Shown here: positions 1-7,710 of the stretch, piece by piece
Position numbering within the stretch: position 1 is the first letter of the stretch
Layout of the letters: each line of letters starts with the position of its first letter
Source: Brachybacterium faecium DSM 4810
GTDB lineage: Bacteria; Actinomycetota; Actinomycetes; Actinomycetales; Dermabacteraceae
Assembly (NCBI GenBank): GCA_000023405.1
Contig: CP001643.1
Coordinates: 496,001 to 560,000 of the forward strand
Length of the DNA stretch: 64,000 nt
Direction of reading: 5' to 3'
The notes under the pieces: model-generated
Seen by the model: the letters and a program-made list of their open reading frames with translations, nothing else
Databases searched by the model: none
What the model was told of the DNA's origin: nothing
Program-made: the position numbers and the translations under genes

Positions 1-269
1 TCGCGTACGAGGAGCTCGCGATCACCGCCGAGCCCGGCCGCGCGGTCATCGTCTACACCGCCGAGCCCGGCTCCACGAGCGCCGAGCGCCTGCGCCTGCT
101 CGCCAGCTGGCAGGCGAGCCGTCGCGCGGAGGCCGTCGAGGCTGACGGGCCCGCTGAACCCGCCGAAGCCGCCGAGACCAGCGTGTCAGGGGCGGGGCAG
201 GGGGAGGATCCTCGGGAGGGTGCGGGCCCTGCAGAAGGCCCTGCGCGCCCCTCCCACGACCCGCGCTGA
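1..269 (+). CDS. XRE-family regulator with MmyB-like domain, C-terminal part only
   Basis: The reading frame is open from the window edge (codons in phase with base 3) to TGA at 267-269, and the start lies outside the window. The visible 88 residues begin with the stretch AYEELAITAEPGRAVIVYTA followed by EPGSTSAERLRLLASW. This matches the end of the MmyB-like ligand-binding domain found after an N-terminal HTH in many actinobacterial XRE regulators, which usually ends in VVYTAEPGSPSAEALRLLA. A low-complexity Ala/Glu/Pro/Gly tail of about 45 residues follows and is not part of the domain. Such proteins are predicted DNA-binding regulators, often next to oxidoreductases. The neighbour on the right is transcribed convergently. 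The family call rests on a short C-terminal segment. Confidence 0.6.
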   Translation, partial: AYEELAITAEPGRAVIVYTAEPGSTSAERLRLLASWQASRRAEAVEADGPAEPAEAAETSVSGAGQGEDPREGAGPAEGPARPSHDPR

Positions 270-279
270 CGGGCCCGGA

Positions 280-1233
280 TCAGCCCCGGGCGTCGAGGCG
301 GGCCTTGCGCCAGCCATCGATGATGTCCCACACGGAGACGCCGATGATCGTGATCACGACGATCACGTGGAGCGTCCGCAGCGTCTCCCCGTCCACGCCG
401 TTGCTGCGCAGCGCCAGGTCCACGAACTCCTCGTTCACCAGCGCCGAGCGACCCAGCAGCGTGAGCGCCCAGCTCATGAACAGCACCGCGAGGGCGGTGT
501 TCACGGTGGCGAGCGCCGGGGACCAGCGGCGGCGCAGCATCACGACCACCGCGAGCACCGCCTCGAGCAGCAGCAGGCCGAGCAGCCCCACGATCCAGGT
601 GGGCCAGAGCTCCGGGTTCAGGAACGGGAGCCTCTCCCCGTCGATGTGGAGGAACCCGCGCAGCTGGTCCCACAGCACCGCGCCGATGCCGAGGCCCGCG
701 AAGATCACCGAGGCGATGGCGTCGGCGCGGCTGGTGGTGCGCGAGTCCAGAGCGGGCAGCCGGTCCAGGTCCCAGGCCGTGCCGGTCTCCGTCCCGGTGC
801 GCTCGAGGATCATGAACACCACGGTGACCCAGAAGGACACGTGCACCACGGCGCCGATGCCCACCGCGATGGCCTGGCCGATAACGGTGCCCAGCGGGGC
901 CTGGACCAGGGCCTGGCCGATCGCGACACCCGCGACGGCGCACGCGGGCACGATCCACAGCAGAAGCCGCAGCAGCCGCCGCCAGGCGAGGTAGTGGCGC
1001 GGCCCGATCAGGTGCAGCGGTCGATCCGCGTACTCGGCGGTGAGGATCGCGGGATCGCCCAGCTCGGTGAGCGCGGCGCGCTCGGCGGAGACAGGGTCCT
1101 CGCCGCGGTCGATGCGGGCCTCGGTCGCGTCCATGATCAGCGCCGTGAGCTCGGCGCGCACGTCCTCCTGAGCCGCTGGGGGCAGCCCGGCGATCGTGGC
1201 GCGGATGTAGCGCTCGGTGAGTTCGGTGTTCAT
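280..1233 (-). CDS. HAAS-domain integral membrane protein, PadR partner
   Basis: A 317-residue protein starting MNTELTERYIRATIAGLPP. The first 75 or so residues form a HAAS/permease-prefix-type helical domain rich in acidic and alanine residues (VRAELTALIMDATEARIDRG, ALTELGDP). This domain is typical of membrane proteins encoded directly behind PadR regulators. About six hydrophobic segments follow (near residues 88-110, 118-140, 170-190, 215-240, 255-280 and 288-305). The start was chosen at the ATG one base after the padR stop codon, so the two genes are translationally coupled; an upstream extension would run through padR. Function is unknown. Known PadR/HAAS pairs are linked to envelope stress or transporter control. 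Its fold and pairing are clear, its role is not. Confidence 0.75.
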   Translation of the reverse strand: MNTELTERYIRATIAGLPPAAQEDVRAELTALIMDATEARIDRGEDPVSAERAALTELGDPAILTAEYADRPLHLIGPRHYLAWRRLLRLLLWIVPACAVAGVAIGQALVQAPLGTVIGQAIAVGIGAVVHVSFWVTVVFMILERTGTETGTAWDLDRLPALDSRTTSRADAIASVIFAGLGIGAVLWDQLRGFLHIDGERLPFLNPELWPTWIVGLLGLLLLEAVLAVVVMLRRRWSPALATVNTALAVLFMSWALTLLGRSALVNEEFVDLALRSNGVDGETLRTLHVIVVITIIGVSVWDIIDGWRKARLDARG

Positions 1234-1234
1234 G

Positions 1235-1582
1235 TCAGGACTCCTCGTCCCTGGGGGTCTCGGCGGTGAGCGAGGTGATCGCGCCGGTGAGCGCGCGCCA
1301 CTCGGTGGTGAGGGTGTCGGCGAGCTGCTCGCCGCGGGCGGAGGTGCGGTAGAACTTCCGCGGCCGGGCCTCCTCGGTGTTCCAGGCGCTGGTGAGCAGC
1401 TCCTGCTTCTCGAGGCGGCGCAGGAGCGGGTAGAGCGTGTTCGCATCCGTGGCGAAACCGTGCTGCGCGAGCTCCTCGAGCAGTCCGTAGCCGTACCCGG
1501 GGGTGCGCAGCAGATGCAGGCACGCGAGCACGACGGTGCCGCGCCGCAGCTCCTGCAGGTGGGTGTCGAAGGAATCGCTCAT
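1235..1582 (-). CDS. PadR-family transcriptional regulator
   Basis: A 115-residue PadR regulator of the short subfamily. The winged helix spans about residues 12-85, with the signature GYGYGLLEELA, TLYPLLRRLEKQELL and the wing RPRKFYRTSARG. The short C-terminal helix would form the dimer interface. Such proteins usually repress their own operon and respond to a small lipophilic or phenolic ligand. The gene lies one base upstream of the HAAS membrane protein gene and surely forms an operon with it. An inverted repeat immediately upstream of the start codon (1587-1600) is a likely autoregulatory operator. Confidence 0.9.
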   Translation of the reverse strand: MSDSFDTHLQELRRGTVVLACLHLLRTPGYGYGLLEELAQHGFATDANTLYPLLRRLEKQELLTSAWNTEEARPRKFYRTSARGEQLADTLTTEWRALTGAITSLTAETPRDEES

Positions 1583-1586
1583 GCGT

Positions 1587-1600
1587 CACACCATAGTGTG
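1587..1600. promoter_or_regulatory. Likely PadR operator palindrome
   Basis: CACAC-CATA-GTGTG is a perfect 5-bp-arm inverted repeat that starts 5 bases upstream of the padR start codon, where a repressor would block transcription or initiation. PadR operators are typically inverted ATGT/ACAT-like repeats, so this fits loosely. Assignment to this PadR is inferred from position. Confidence 0.45.
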
Positions 1601-1728
1601 TGGCGCACAGCGTTGGCAACGGGGCGGTATGAGCTGCTGCGGGCAGGCCGACCGGTCGGCGCTCTGGGACCTGCGGCGCCCGGCTTGTAGCGTCGGACCC
1701 CTCACGATCCGACGATGACGGAGGAACG

Positions 1729-2217
1729 ATGACGAACGACCCCGACACCCTCAGCCAGCAGGACGTCGTGGACACGCTCCGCGACGCGAGCACGGTCATG
1801 CTCACCACCGCGCTGCCCGACGGCACGCTGCTCTCGCACCCGATGGCCATCCAGGGGGTGGGCGACGAGGCCGACATCTGGTTCTTCGTCAGCCTCCAGG
1901 GAGGCCAGGCCGACGCGCTGCGCCACGACCCCCACGTGAACCTCGCGATCGCCGAGGCCGGCTCGTGGCTGTCCGTCGCCGGCCGGGCCCGCTTCGTCGA
2001 GGACCGCGCGCTCGTCGACCAGCTGTGGAACGACCAGGCCACCGACTACTTCCCCGGCGGCAAGGACGATCCCGACCTGGGACTTCTCCAGGTCACCGGC
2101 GACTCCGCCCAGTTCTGGGGCGTGGCCGGCGGCCCCGTCGCCCGCCTCACCCGCTTCGTGACGGCGAAGGCCACCGGCGGCCATCCCCCGGGCGGCACCT
2201 CCACCACCGAGCTCTGA
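1729..2217 (+). CDS. Pyridoxamine 5'-phosphate oxidase-like (general stress protein 26 type)
   Basis: A 162-residue protein of the split-barrel flavin-binding fold. It shows the family pattern at residues 20-60 (VMLTTALPDGTLLSHPMAIQ and IWFFVSLQGGQADALR) and the downstream VNLAIAEAGSWLSVAGRARF segment. The length is usual for the COG3871 group, whose members bind FMN or FAD and are often stress induced, with no firm reaction assigned. The start is the ATG after a good ribosome site (GGAGGAACG). The C-terminus ends in a low-complexity tail. It runs divergently from padR and only 14 bases upstream of the TolB-like gene, so the two may be co-transcribed. Confidence 0.85.
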   Translation: MTNDPDTLSQQDVVDTLRDASTVMLTTALPDGTLLSHPMAIQGVGDEADIWFFVSLQGGQADALRHDPHVNLAIAEAGSWLSVAGRARFVEDRALVDQLWNDQATDYFPGGKDDPDLGLLQVTGDSAQFWGVAGGPVARLTRFVTAKATGGHPPGGTSTTEL

Positions 2218-2231
2218 GCGGATCTTCCGCC

Positions 2232-3458
2232 ATGCCCTCCCGCGAGCATCCCCAGCGCACGGAGGACGGCCGGCACCTCGTCATCCGGGGACGGCGCTGG
2301 CGCGCCGCGGACCCTGAGCTGCCGCAGGAGATCGCCGATGCGCTCCGCTCCGAGCTCGGCCGGGCCCGCTCCGCCCTGCGCACCGCGCGCGAACCCTCGG
2401 AGATCGCGCTCTGGCGCGACCGGGTCCAGCTCGCGAAGGAAGGACTGGGGGAGCGGGGCACCCCCTGGTGGGAGATGATGGAGGCCGACCGCCGCCGTCG
2501 CGCCCGGGAGCGCCTCCTCGCCCTCCGCGGCACCGAGGCGCCCGGCACCGAGCGGCCCGACGCCGAGAGGAAGGCTCCCATGCCCCGCAGTCTCGCCCCC
2601 GGCCAGCGCTCCCGGATCCACATCCTCGACGTCGAGACCGGGCAGGACGTCATCGTCCACGACTCCGCCGAGGTGCTGTACGAGGCGCCGAACTGGTCCT
2701 ACGACGGCGACTGGCTGATCGTCAACGGCGACGGGCACCTCTTCCGCGTGCCCGTCGGGGGCGGGGAGCCGCAGCAGATCGACCTCGGCGACCTCCCCGA
2801 CCTCAACAACGACCACGTCCTCGCCCCCGACGGGCAGGACGTGTACGTCTCCGCCGACGACGGCCGCATCCACCGCGCCCCGCTCGCCGGCGGCGAGACC
2901 ATCCCCGTCACGGAGGACGACGGCCACCTGCACTTCCTCCACGGCGTGAGCCCGGACGGCACCACCCTCGCCTACATCGGGGTGCAGCGCCTCGAGGACG
3001 GCACCTGGCTGCCGCCGAAGGTCTTCACCGTCCCGTCCTCGGGCGGCGCACCGACCCCGCTCACCGAGGACGAGTTCCCCGATGACGGCGCCGAGTACTC
3101 GCCCGACGGGGCCTGGATCTACTTCAACTCCGAGCGCGCCCGCACCGTCCCCGGCCATGCGCAGCTGTTCCGCATGCGCCCCGACGGCAGCGGCGTCGAG
3201 CAGCTCACCGACGACGAGCGCGTGAACTGGTTCCCGCACCTCTCCCCGGACGGCCGCCGCGTGGCCTACGTGAGCTTCCCGCCCGGCACCCTCGGGCATC
3301 CCGCGGACCGCGACGTCATCCTGCGCCTGTGCGCGCCCGACGGCACGGGCATCCGCGACCTGGTGCGCCTCCACGGCGGGCAGGGCACGATGAACGTGAA
3401 CAGCTGGGCCCCGGACTCCCGCCGACTGGCCTACGTCGACTACCCCGTCGACGCCTGA
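2232..3458 (+). CDS. TolB-like beta-propeller protein with N-terminal charged domain
   Basis: A 408-residue protein with two parts. Residues 1-115 are a charged helical domain (GRHLVIRGRRWRAADPELP, LGERGTPWWEMMEADRRRR) of the kind that stands alone in many actinobacteria and is mislabelled biopolymer transporter Tol. Residues 117-408 are PD40/WD40-like TolB propeller repeats, recognisable by blades such as SPDGTTLAYIG, SPDGAWIYFNSE and SPDGRRVAYVSFP. There is no signal peptide, so it is probably cytoplasmic. An internal ATG at 2581, behind AGGAAG, begins with the usual start of the propeller family (MPRSLAPGQRSRIHILD). The gene may therefore make a second, shorter product or be a recent in-frame fusion. 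The role is unknown. Confidence 0.8.
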   Translation: MPSREHPQRTEDGRHLVIRGRRWRAADPELPQEIADALRSELGRARSALRTAREPSEIALWRDRVQLAKEGLGERGTPWWEMMEADRRRRARERLLALRGTEAPGTERPDAERKAPMPRSLAPGQRSRIHILDVETGQDVIVHDSAEVLYEAPNWSYDGDWLIVNGDGHLFRVPVGGGEPQQIDLGDLPDLNNDHVLAPDGQDVYVSADDGRIHRAPLAGGETIPVTEDDGHLHFLHGVSPDGTTLAYIGVQRLEDGTWLPPKVFTVPSSGGAPTPLTEDEFPDDGAEYSPDGAWIYFNSERARTVPGHAQLFRMRPDGSGVEQLTDDERVNWFPHLSPDGRRVAYVSFPPGTLGHPADRDVILRLCAPDGTGIRDLVRLHGGQGTMNVNSWAPDSRRLAYVDYPVDA

Positions 3459-3474
3459 CCACCACCAGCCGCAG

Positions 3475-3495
3475 TGCGCCCCGGGGCCGGCGCAC
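3475..3495. terminator. Stem-loop after the TolB-like gene
   Basis: GTGCGCC and GGCGCAC form a 7-bp GC stem with a 7-base loop, 17 bases after the stop codon. No T-run follows, but the position fits a factor-assisted terminator. It abuts the first 67-bp palindrome. Confidence 0.4.
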
Positions 3496-3496
3496 T

Positions 3497-3563
3497 AACT
3501 TCTTGTCGCTGGCGTGGAACGAACCCCTCTGCGGAGTTGAGGTCACGCCACCGACAAGAAGTT
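3497..3563. repeat. 67-bp dispersed palindrome, copy A
   Basis: It begins AACTTCTTGTCG and ends CGACAAGAAGTT, with inner arm sequence GGCGTGG / GGTCACGCC around a 19-base loop that ends in GTTG. It has exactly the same length and arm sequence as four other copies at 8309, 28664 (split), 30730 and 32518. This copy has the most degenerate left inner arm (GGAAC instead of GACCT). It lies between the convergent tolB-like gene and the broken methyltransferase gene, and is followed by a three-unit tandem repeat. Confidence 0.9.
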
Positions 3564-3577
3564 TGTCCCGCCCTGTG

Positions 3578-3656
3578 CATCCCGCGCCGCCTGCCCAGCC
3601 TGCTGGCCGCGCGAGGAGCTCATCCCGCGCCGCCCGCTCATCCCGCGCCGCCTGCC
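3578..3656. repeat. Short tandem/near-tandem repeat beside palindrome A
   Basis: An 18-base unit, CATCCCGCGCCGCCTGCC or close to it, occurs at 3578, 3621 and 3639, the last two directly in tandem. No gene is supported in 3564-3685; the stretch is C-rich low-complexity sequence. Confidence 0.7.
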
Positions 3657-3685
3657 CGCGCGGGTGCTCAGCCTGTGCCGTCTGT

Positions 3686-4417
3686 TCAGCGCGCGCGGCG
3701 GGCGGAGAAGCGGTGCTGCAGCTGCGGGGAGTGGCCGGGGGCGGTGCCGTGCGCGCGGTCCAGCTCGAGCACCTCATCCAGCGCGGTGACCTGCACGTCC
3801 ACGAAGCCGGCCTCCTCCCAGGCGGCACGGATCCCATCGGCCCCTGCGCGGGCGAGGTCCAGCCGCGCGAAGGCGGCCGGGTCGTAGGCGGTGGCGAAAT
3901 GGTCCTGCCGCGCGGTCTCACGAGGCAGCTCCTCCTCCTCCTGGGTGAACTAGGGCCCGTCCACCGCGACCAGCGTGCCGCCCGGTCGCAGCAGCTCGTG
4001 CCAGCGCTGCAGGGCCGAGGCGGCGTCCCGCAGCGTCCACAGCACGTACCGGGAGACGATCGCGTCGAAGGAGCCGGGCGGGAACGGCGGCTGCACGGCG
4101 TCGCCGCGCAGGAACGTCGGCGGCGCGGGATGGCCTGCGCACTTGGCGCGGGCGCGCTCGAGCATGCCCTCGGAGAGGTCGATGCCGGTGACCTCGTAGC
4201 CGTCGGCCGCGAGCTGCAGCGCGACGTTCCCGGTGCCGGTGCCGACGTCCAGCACCGATCGGGTGCCGATGGGCAGGGCATCTGCCCAGATCCGGGACCA
4301 GGTCGCGCGCTCGTCGGCATGGGCGAGGCGGGAGAGCTGGTGCTCGTCGTACTCGAACGCGTACCGGGTCCAGTACTCGTTCCAGCGGTCCTGGTCCTGG
4401 GCGGCGGAGCGGGTCAT
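3686..4417 (-). pseudogene. SAM-dependent methyltransferase with one in-frame TAG
   Basis: The frame starts with MTRSAAQDQDRWNEYW, whose ATG overlaps the ATPase stop codon by 4 bp. It carries a class I methyltransferase core: SAM motif I LDVGTGTGN at residues 55-63, then GIDLSEGMLERAR, and LLRPGGTLVAVDGP. A TAG at 3950-3952 ends translation after 155 residues. The same frame then stays open for 87 further codons, with family-like sequence (FTQEEEELPRE, WEEAGFVDVQVTALDEV), to TGA at 3686-3688. The total of about 243 codons is the usual family length. The simplest reading is a TGG to TAG nonsense change, because such enzymes often have W after DGP. Selective readthrough or a base error in the sequence would look the same. 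Position at the end of a siderophore-type ABC operon gives no substrate. Confidence 0.8.
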
Positions 4418-5271
4418 CGGAGGGGCTCCTCGGAGGACGGGGCGGCGACCGGGGCGGTGTCGTCACCGGCGGCACCCGTCGGGGCGGCGGCGTCGGGCGG
4501 AGCGGCGGTGCGGCCGCGGAACAGGAACTGCACCACGCCGTCGTCGGCGGAGGCGCGCTGCGCGGCGACGTCATAGGTGCTGCTGACCAGCGGTGCGGCG
4601 AGGGCATCGGCCGGCGGTCCCTCCGCGAGCACGCGCCCGTGATCCAGCACCATCACGCGGTCGCAGTAGCGGGCGGCGAGGTTCAGGTCGTGCAGCACCA
4701 CGATCGTGGCCAGGCCCCGCCCGCGCACGATCTGCAGCACGTGGTGCTGGGAGCCGATGTCGAGGTGGTTGGTGGGCTCGTCCATGAGCAGCAGGCGGGG
4801 CTGCTGGGCGAGGGCGCGCGCGATGAGCACCCGCTGCTTCTCCCCGCCGGAGAGCAGCCCGAACTCGCGCCGCGCGAGAGGCAGGGCGCCGGCGCTGTCC
4901 AGGGCCTCGGCCGCGATCCGCTGGTCCTCCTCCGAGGTCGCACCGAAGGCGCCCGAGTGGGGGACCCGGCCCAGCAGCACGACGTCCGCCGCGGTGAGCG
5001 GCACCTCCCCGGAGAGCTCCTGCGCCATCACCGCGATCCGTCGGGCGCGTTCCCGGCCGGAGAGCTCGGCCAGGTCACGGCCCTCGAGCCGCACCTCGCC
5101 CGCATCGGGCACGAGAGCGCGGTGCAGGATCCGCAGCGCGGTGGTCTTGCCGCTGCCGTTCGGCCCCACCAGGCCGAGGATCTCGCCCTCGCCCACGGTC
5201 ACGTCCAAGCCATGGAGCACCTGCCGTGCGCCGAAGGCATGGCGCAGACCGCGCGCCTCCAGCAGCGGCAC
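4414..5271 (-). CDS. ABC transporter ATPase, FecE/HmuV type
   Basis: A 285-residue ATPase of an iron-siderophore, heme or cobalamin importer. Walker A GPNGSGKTT lies at about 36-44, the signature LLSGGEKQR precedes Walker B LLLMDEPTNHLD, and the switch histidine is in IVVLHDLNL. The C-terminal 35 residues are an Ala/Pro-rich tail beyond the usual end. The start is the GTG of VPLLEARGL, 5 bases after the binding-protein gene and behind GAGGG; no ATG fits. It would energise the permease encoded at 6468-7637. The stop overlaps the start of the broken methyltransferase gene by 4 bp. Confidence 0.92.
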   Translation of the reverse strand: MPLLEARGLRHAFGARQVLHGLDVTVGEGEILGLVGPNGSGKTTALRILHRALVPDAGEVRLEGRDLAELSGRERARRIAVMAQELSGEVPLTAADVVLLGRVPHSGAFGATSEEDQRIAAEALDSAGALPLARREFGLLSGGEKQRVLIARALAQQPRLLLMDEPTNHLDIGSQHHVLQIVRGRGLATIVVLHDLNLAARYCDRVMVLDHGRVLAEGPPADALAAPLVSSTYDVAAQRASADDGVVQFLFRGRTAAPPDAAAPTGAAGDDTAPVAAPSSEEPLR

Positions 5272-5276
5272 GCCCC

Positions 5277-6317
5277 TCAGCCCTCCCGCGCGAGCAGCCA
5301 CTCGTGGATCCTCTCCAACCCGTCCACCACCAGCGGGGAGGCGGGCTCGGCGAAGTTGAACAGCAGCGGGAGCAGCGCCCCCTGCTGGACGGCGCGCAGG
5401 CTCGCGAGCTGATCCTGCGCGGTGACCTCCTCGACCACGGCGCCGCCGTCCCCCTCGCCCTGGTAGAGCACGATGAGCACGTCGGGATCGGCGTCCAGCA
5501 GCGGCTCCGCGCTGATCTCGACCACGCGCTCCGCGGAGCCGGCGAAGACGTTCTCCAGGCCCAGCGCGTCCAGCTGCGCGGTGACCATGGAGCCTGCGCC
5601 GTAGGTGTACAGCGGCCCGCCGCCGACGGAGGGATAGAGCACCGCCGCGGTCGCGACGCCGAGGTCGCCGGAGGCGTCGGAGACCGCCTGGACCCGGTCC
5701 TGCAGCGAGGCGGTGAGGGCCTCGGCCTCGTCGGCGCGGTCGAAGATCTCCCCGTAGGTGGCGATCGTGGCGTGGAGGGTCTCGAAGCTCGCCCGCTCCC
5801 CGCCGGTGCCGCAGTAGATGTCCTGCACCACCACCTGCGCGCCCGCATCGGCGAGCGCCTCGCGGGTCACCCCGTCGGGCAGCCCGAAGACGATGTCCGG
5901 GGTGAGCGCGATGACCATCTCCTGGCTGATCTGCAGGTGCCCGGAGGCGTCGATGTCCTCGGACAGCGCTGGGATCGCCTCGATGCGGTCCGCCAGCTCG
6001 TCCTCGTAGTAGCCGGGAGGGAAGACGCCGGCGCGGCCCACCACCCGGTCCAGCACCCCGATGCCGTCCAGCGTGGTCACCGGCGCGGATTCCAGCAGCA
6101 CGATCCGCTCCGGCGGTGCATCGAAGCGCAGCGTCGCCTCGCAGTTCGCGATCTCGAGCGGGAAGCCGCCCGGCGCCGAGCCCGGGCCCGCCGCGCCGCC
6201 GGTGCCCTCGCCGCCGGAGGTGCACGCGGTGGTGAGGCCGACGAGCCCGGCCAGTGCGCGGAGGGCGCGGCGGCGGGTCAGGGCGGGGGCCTCGCGGGGA
6301 GCGGGGGGCTGCGGCAT
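5277..6317 (-). CDS. Iron-siderophore-type ABC substrate-binding lipoprotein
   Basis: A 346-residue class III binding protein. The N-terminus has twin arginines/arginine clusters (LTRRRALRALAG) and a lipobox ending LTTAC near residue 32, then a Gly-rich linker, as expected for an exported lipoprotein anchored outside the cell. The mature part has the FecB/BtuF pattern: PPERIVLLESAPVTTLDGIG, then TPDIVFGLPDG, a long linking helix and DADPDVLIVLYQG. Ligand class is not resolvable by eye; siderophore, heme and corrinoid are all possible. It is followed closely by the ATPase gene and preceded, after 150 bases, by the permease gene. Confidence 0.88.
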   Translation of the reverse strand: MPQPPAPREAPALTRRRALRALAGLVGLTTACTSGGEGTGGAAGPGSAPGGFPLEIANCEATLRFDAPPERIVLLESAPVTTLDGIGVLDRVVGRAGVFPPGYYEDELADRIEAIPALSEDIDASGHLQISQEMVIALTPDIVFGLPDGVTREALADAGAQVVVQDIYCGTGGERASFETLHATIATYGEIFDRADEAEALTASLQDRVQAVSDASGDLGVATAAVLYPSVGGGPLYTYGAGSMVTAQLDALGLENVFAGSAERVVEISAEPLLDADPDVLIVLYQGEGDGGAVVEEVTAQDQLASLRAVQQGALLPLLFNFAEPASPLVVDGLERIHEWLLAREG

Positions 6318-6467
6318 GCGGTTCCTTGTCGGGACGGGGTGCGGGGTGGTGGGTCGAGCGGATGGCGGGGTCGGGGTCGAGCGGGTGGTGGGCGAGGAGG
6401 GCCGACGAACGGGGGCGGATGGGGGCGAGCAGGGCCGAGCGGGGCGATGGCCGGACCGGGCAGGTGC
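6318..6467. other. 150-bp G-rich intercistronic spacer
   Basis: No gene is seen. The stretch between permease and binding-protein genes is G-rich on the plus strand, with many GGGG runs and loose repeats of GTCGAGCGG and GGGCGAGCAGGG. Such a gap inside an otherwise tight operon may hold a processing site or a second promoter for the binding protein, but nothing specific is recognisable. Confidence 0.4.
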
Positions 6468-7637
6468 TCAGCCCCGTCGGGCGTGGAGGCGGCGGACGAG
6501 CAGGAGCAGGAAGGGCGCACCGATCGCGGCGGTGATCACCCCGATCGGCAGCTCCTGCGGCTGCATGACGATGCGGGCGAAGGCGTCGGCCCACAGCAGG
6601 AACAGCGCGCCGAGCAGGGCGCTCGCCGGGATGAGCACCCGGTGGCGGGCGCCGACCAGCCGGCGTGCCAGGTGTGGGAGCACGAGGCCGACGAAGCCGA
6701 TCGCGCCGGCACCGGCGACCGCGGCGGCCGTGCACAGGGAGACCAGCAGCAGGAAGCCGATCCGGGCGCGGTCCGGGGAGATGCCCAGCCCGTGCGCGAT
6801 CTCGTCGCCCGCGCTGAGCGCGTCGAGCACCCGGGCGCCGGCGAGCATCAGCACCGTCCCGGCGATCGCGGCGAGCACCGCGATCAGCAGGAAGGCGTTC
6901 CAGCGGGCGAGGGAGAGCGAGCCCAGCATCCAGAACATCACCGAGCGCGAGCCCTCCGCGGAGTCCGAGGAGAAGATGAGCAGGTTCGTCACCGCCGTCA
7001 GCGCGTACCCCACGGCCACCCCCGAGAGCAACAGGCGCAGCGAGGTGACACGACCACCGCTGCGCGCGATGACGAAGACCAGCAGCGCGGCGCCGAGCGC
7101 GCCGAGGAAGGCCAGCAGCGACTGCGCGTACTCGCCGAGCGCGGCACCGATCCCGAAGAGGATCGCCGCCGCGGCGCCGGTCGAGGCGCCTCCGGAGACG
7201 CCGAGGATGTACGGATCGGCGAGCATGTTGCGCACCATCGCCTGCAGCGCGGCGCCGCTGATCGCGAGGCAGGCGCCGACGGCCGCGCCCATCAGCACCC
7301 TGGGCACGCGCACGGACCAGACGATCGCGTCGGCCGCGGGCGCCGCGGCGCCGCCGGTGACGGGCAGGCCCAGGTGGTCGCTGATGACCTGCACCGTCGT
7401 GGCGGGCGAGAGGGGCACCGGGCCGATGCCCACGCACAGCAGCAGGCTGAGCACCAGGAAGATGCTCAGAGCGGCGAGGACGAGGATGCCGCGGCGGGCG
7501 CGGGAACGCAGTCCCAGCGGGTCTCGCGGATCGTGCCGCTCCCCCTGCTCGTGCAGAGCCCGCTGTGCTCGCCGATCCCGCGGCTCAGGCGGCGGGGCGG
7601 GGACCGGTGGTGCGAGGGCGCGCTGCGCGATGGCCAT
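6468..7637 (-). CDS. FecCD-family ABC permease
   Basis: A 389-residue permease of the FecCD/BtuC family with about nine to ten membrane segments after a 50-residue basic cytoplasmic N-terminus. Family motifs are RVPRVLMGAAVGACLAISGA, MVRNMLADPYILGVSGGAS, GAGAIGFVGLVLPHLARRLVG and ELPIGVITAAIGAPFLLLLV. The start at ATG 7637 (MAIAQ) is preceded by GGAAGGGGG; a longer frame to 7673 exists but has no ribosome site. As one permease gene is present, it likely forms a homodimer. It is the first gene of the importer operon, behind a palindromic site. Confidence 0.92.
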   Translation of the reverse strand: MAIAQRALAPPVPAPPPEPRDRRAQRALHEQGERHDPRDPLGLRSRARRGILVLAALSIFLVLSLLLCVGIGPVPLSPATTVQVISDHLGLPVTGGAAAPAADAIVWSVRVPRVLMGAAVGACLAISGAALQAMVRNMLADPYILGVSGGASTGAAAAILFGIGAALGEYAQSLLAFLGALGAALLVFVIARSGGRVTSLRLLLSGVAVGYALTAVTNLLIFSSDSAEGSRSVMFWMLGSLSLARWNAFLLIAVLAAIAGTVLMLAGARVLDALSAGDEIAHGLGISPDRARIGFLLLVSLCTAAAVAGAGAIGFVGLVLPHLARRLVGARHRVLIPASALLGALFLLWADAFARIVMQPQELPIGVITAAIGAPFLLLLVRRLHARRG

Positions 7638-7656
7638 GGCGCCCCCTTCCCGATCG

Positions 7657-7674
7657 CTTGCACAACCGTACAAG
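7657..7674. promoter_or_regulatory. Palindromic operator candidate upstream of the importer operon
   Basis: CTTGCAC-AACC-GTACAAG is an inverted repeat with six of seven positions paired, 20 bases upstream of the permease start. It does not resemble the DtxR/IdeR iron box. The ArsR-type gene beginning at 8109 and ending at 7711 lies just upstream in the same direction, so this may be its site. That link is inferred from position only. Confidence 0.45.
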
Positions 7675-7710
7675 TATCGGGGAGCTGAGGCGAGCCGGCC
7701 GGGCGGACGG

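Noticed and set aside
6330-6467. G-quadruplex-like control element in the ABC operon spacer
   Set aside because: The G-runs are on the non-template strand relative to a C-rich transcript, are irregular, and high background GC makes them expected. Noted only as spacer.
5226-7688. 820-codon plus-strand frame opposite the ABC importer genes
   Set aside because: It is an antisense shadow. The minus strand carries Walker motifs, a lipobox and FecCD motifs; the plus-strand translation is Arg/Gly/Gln-rich low complexity.
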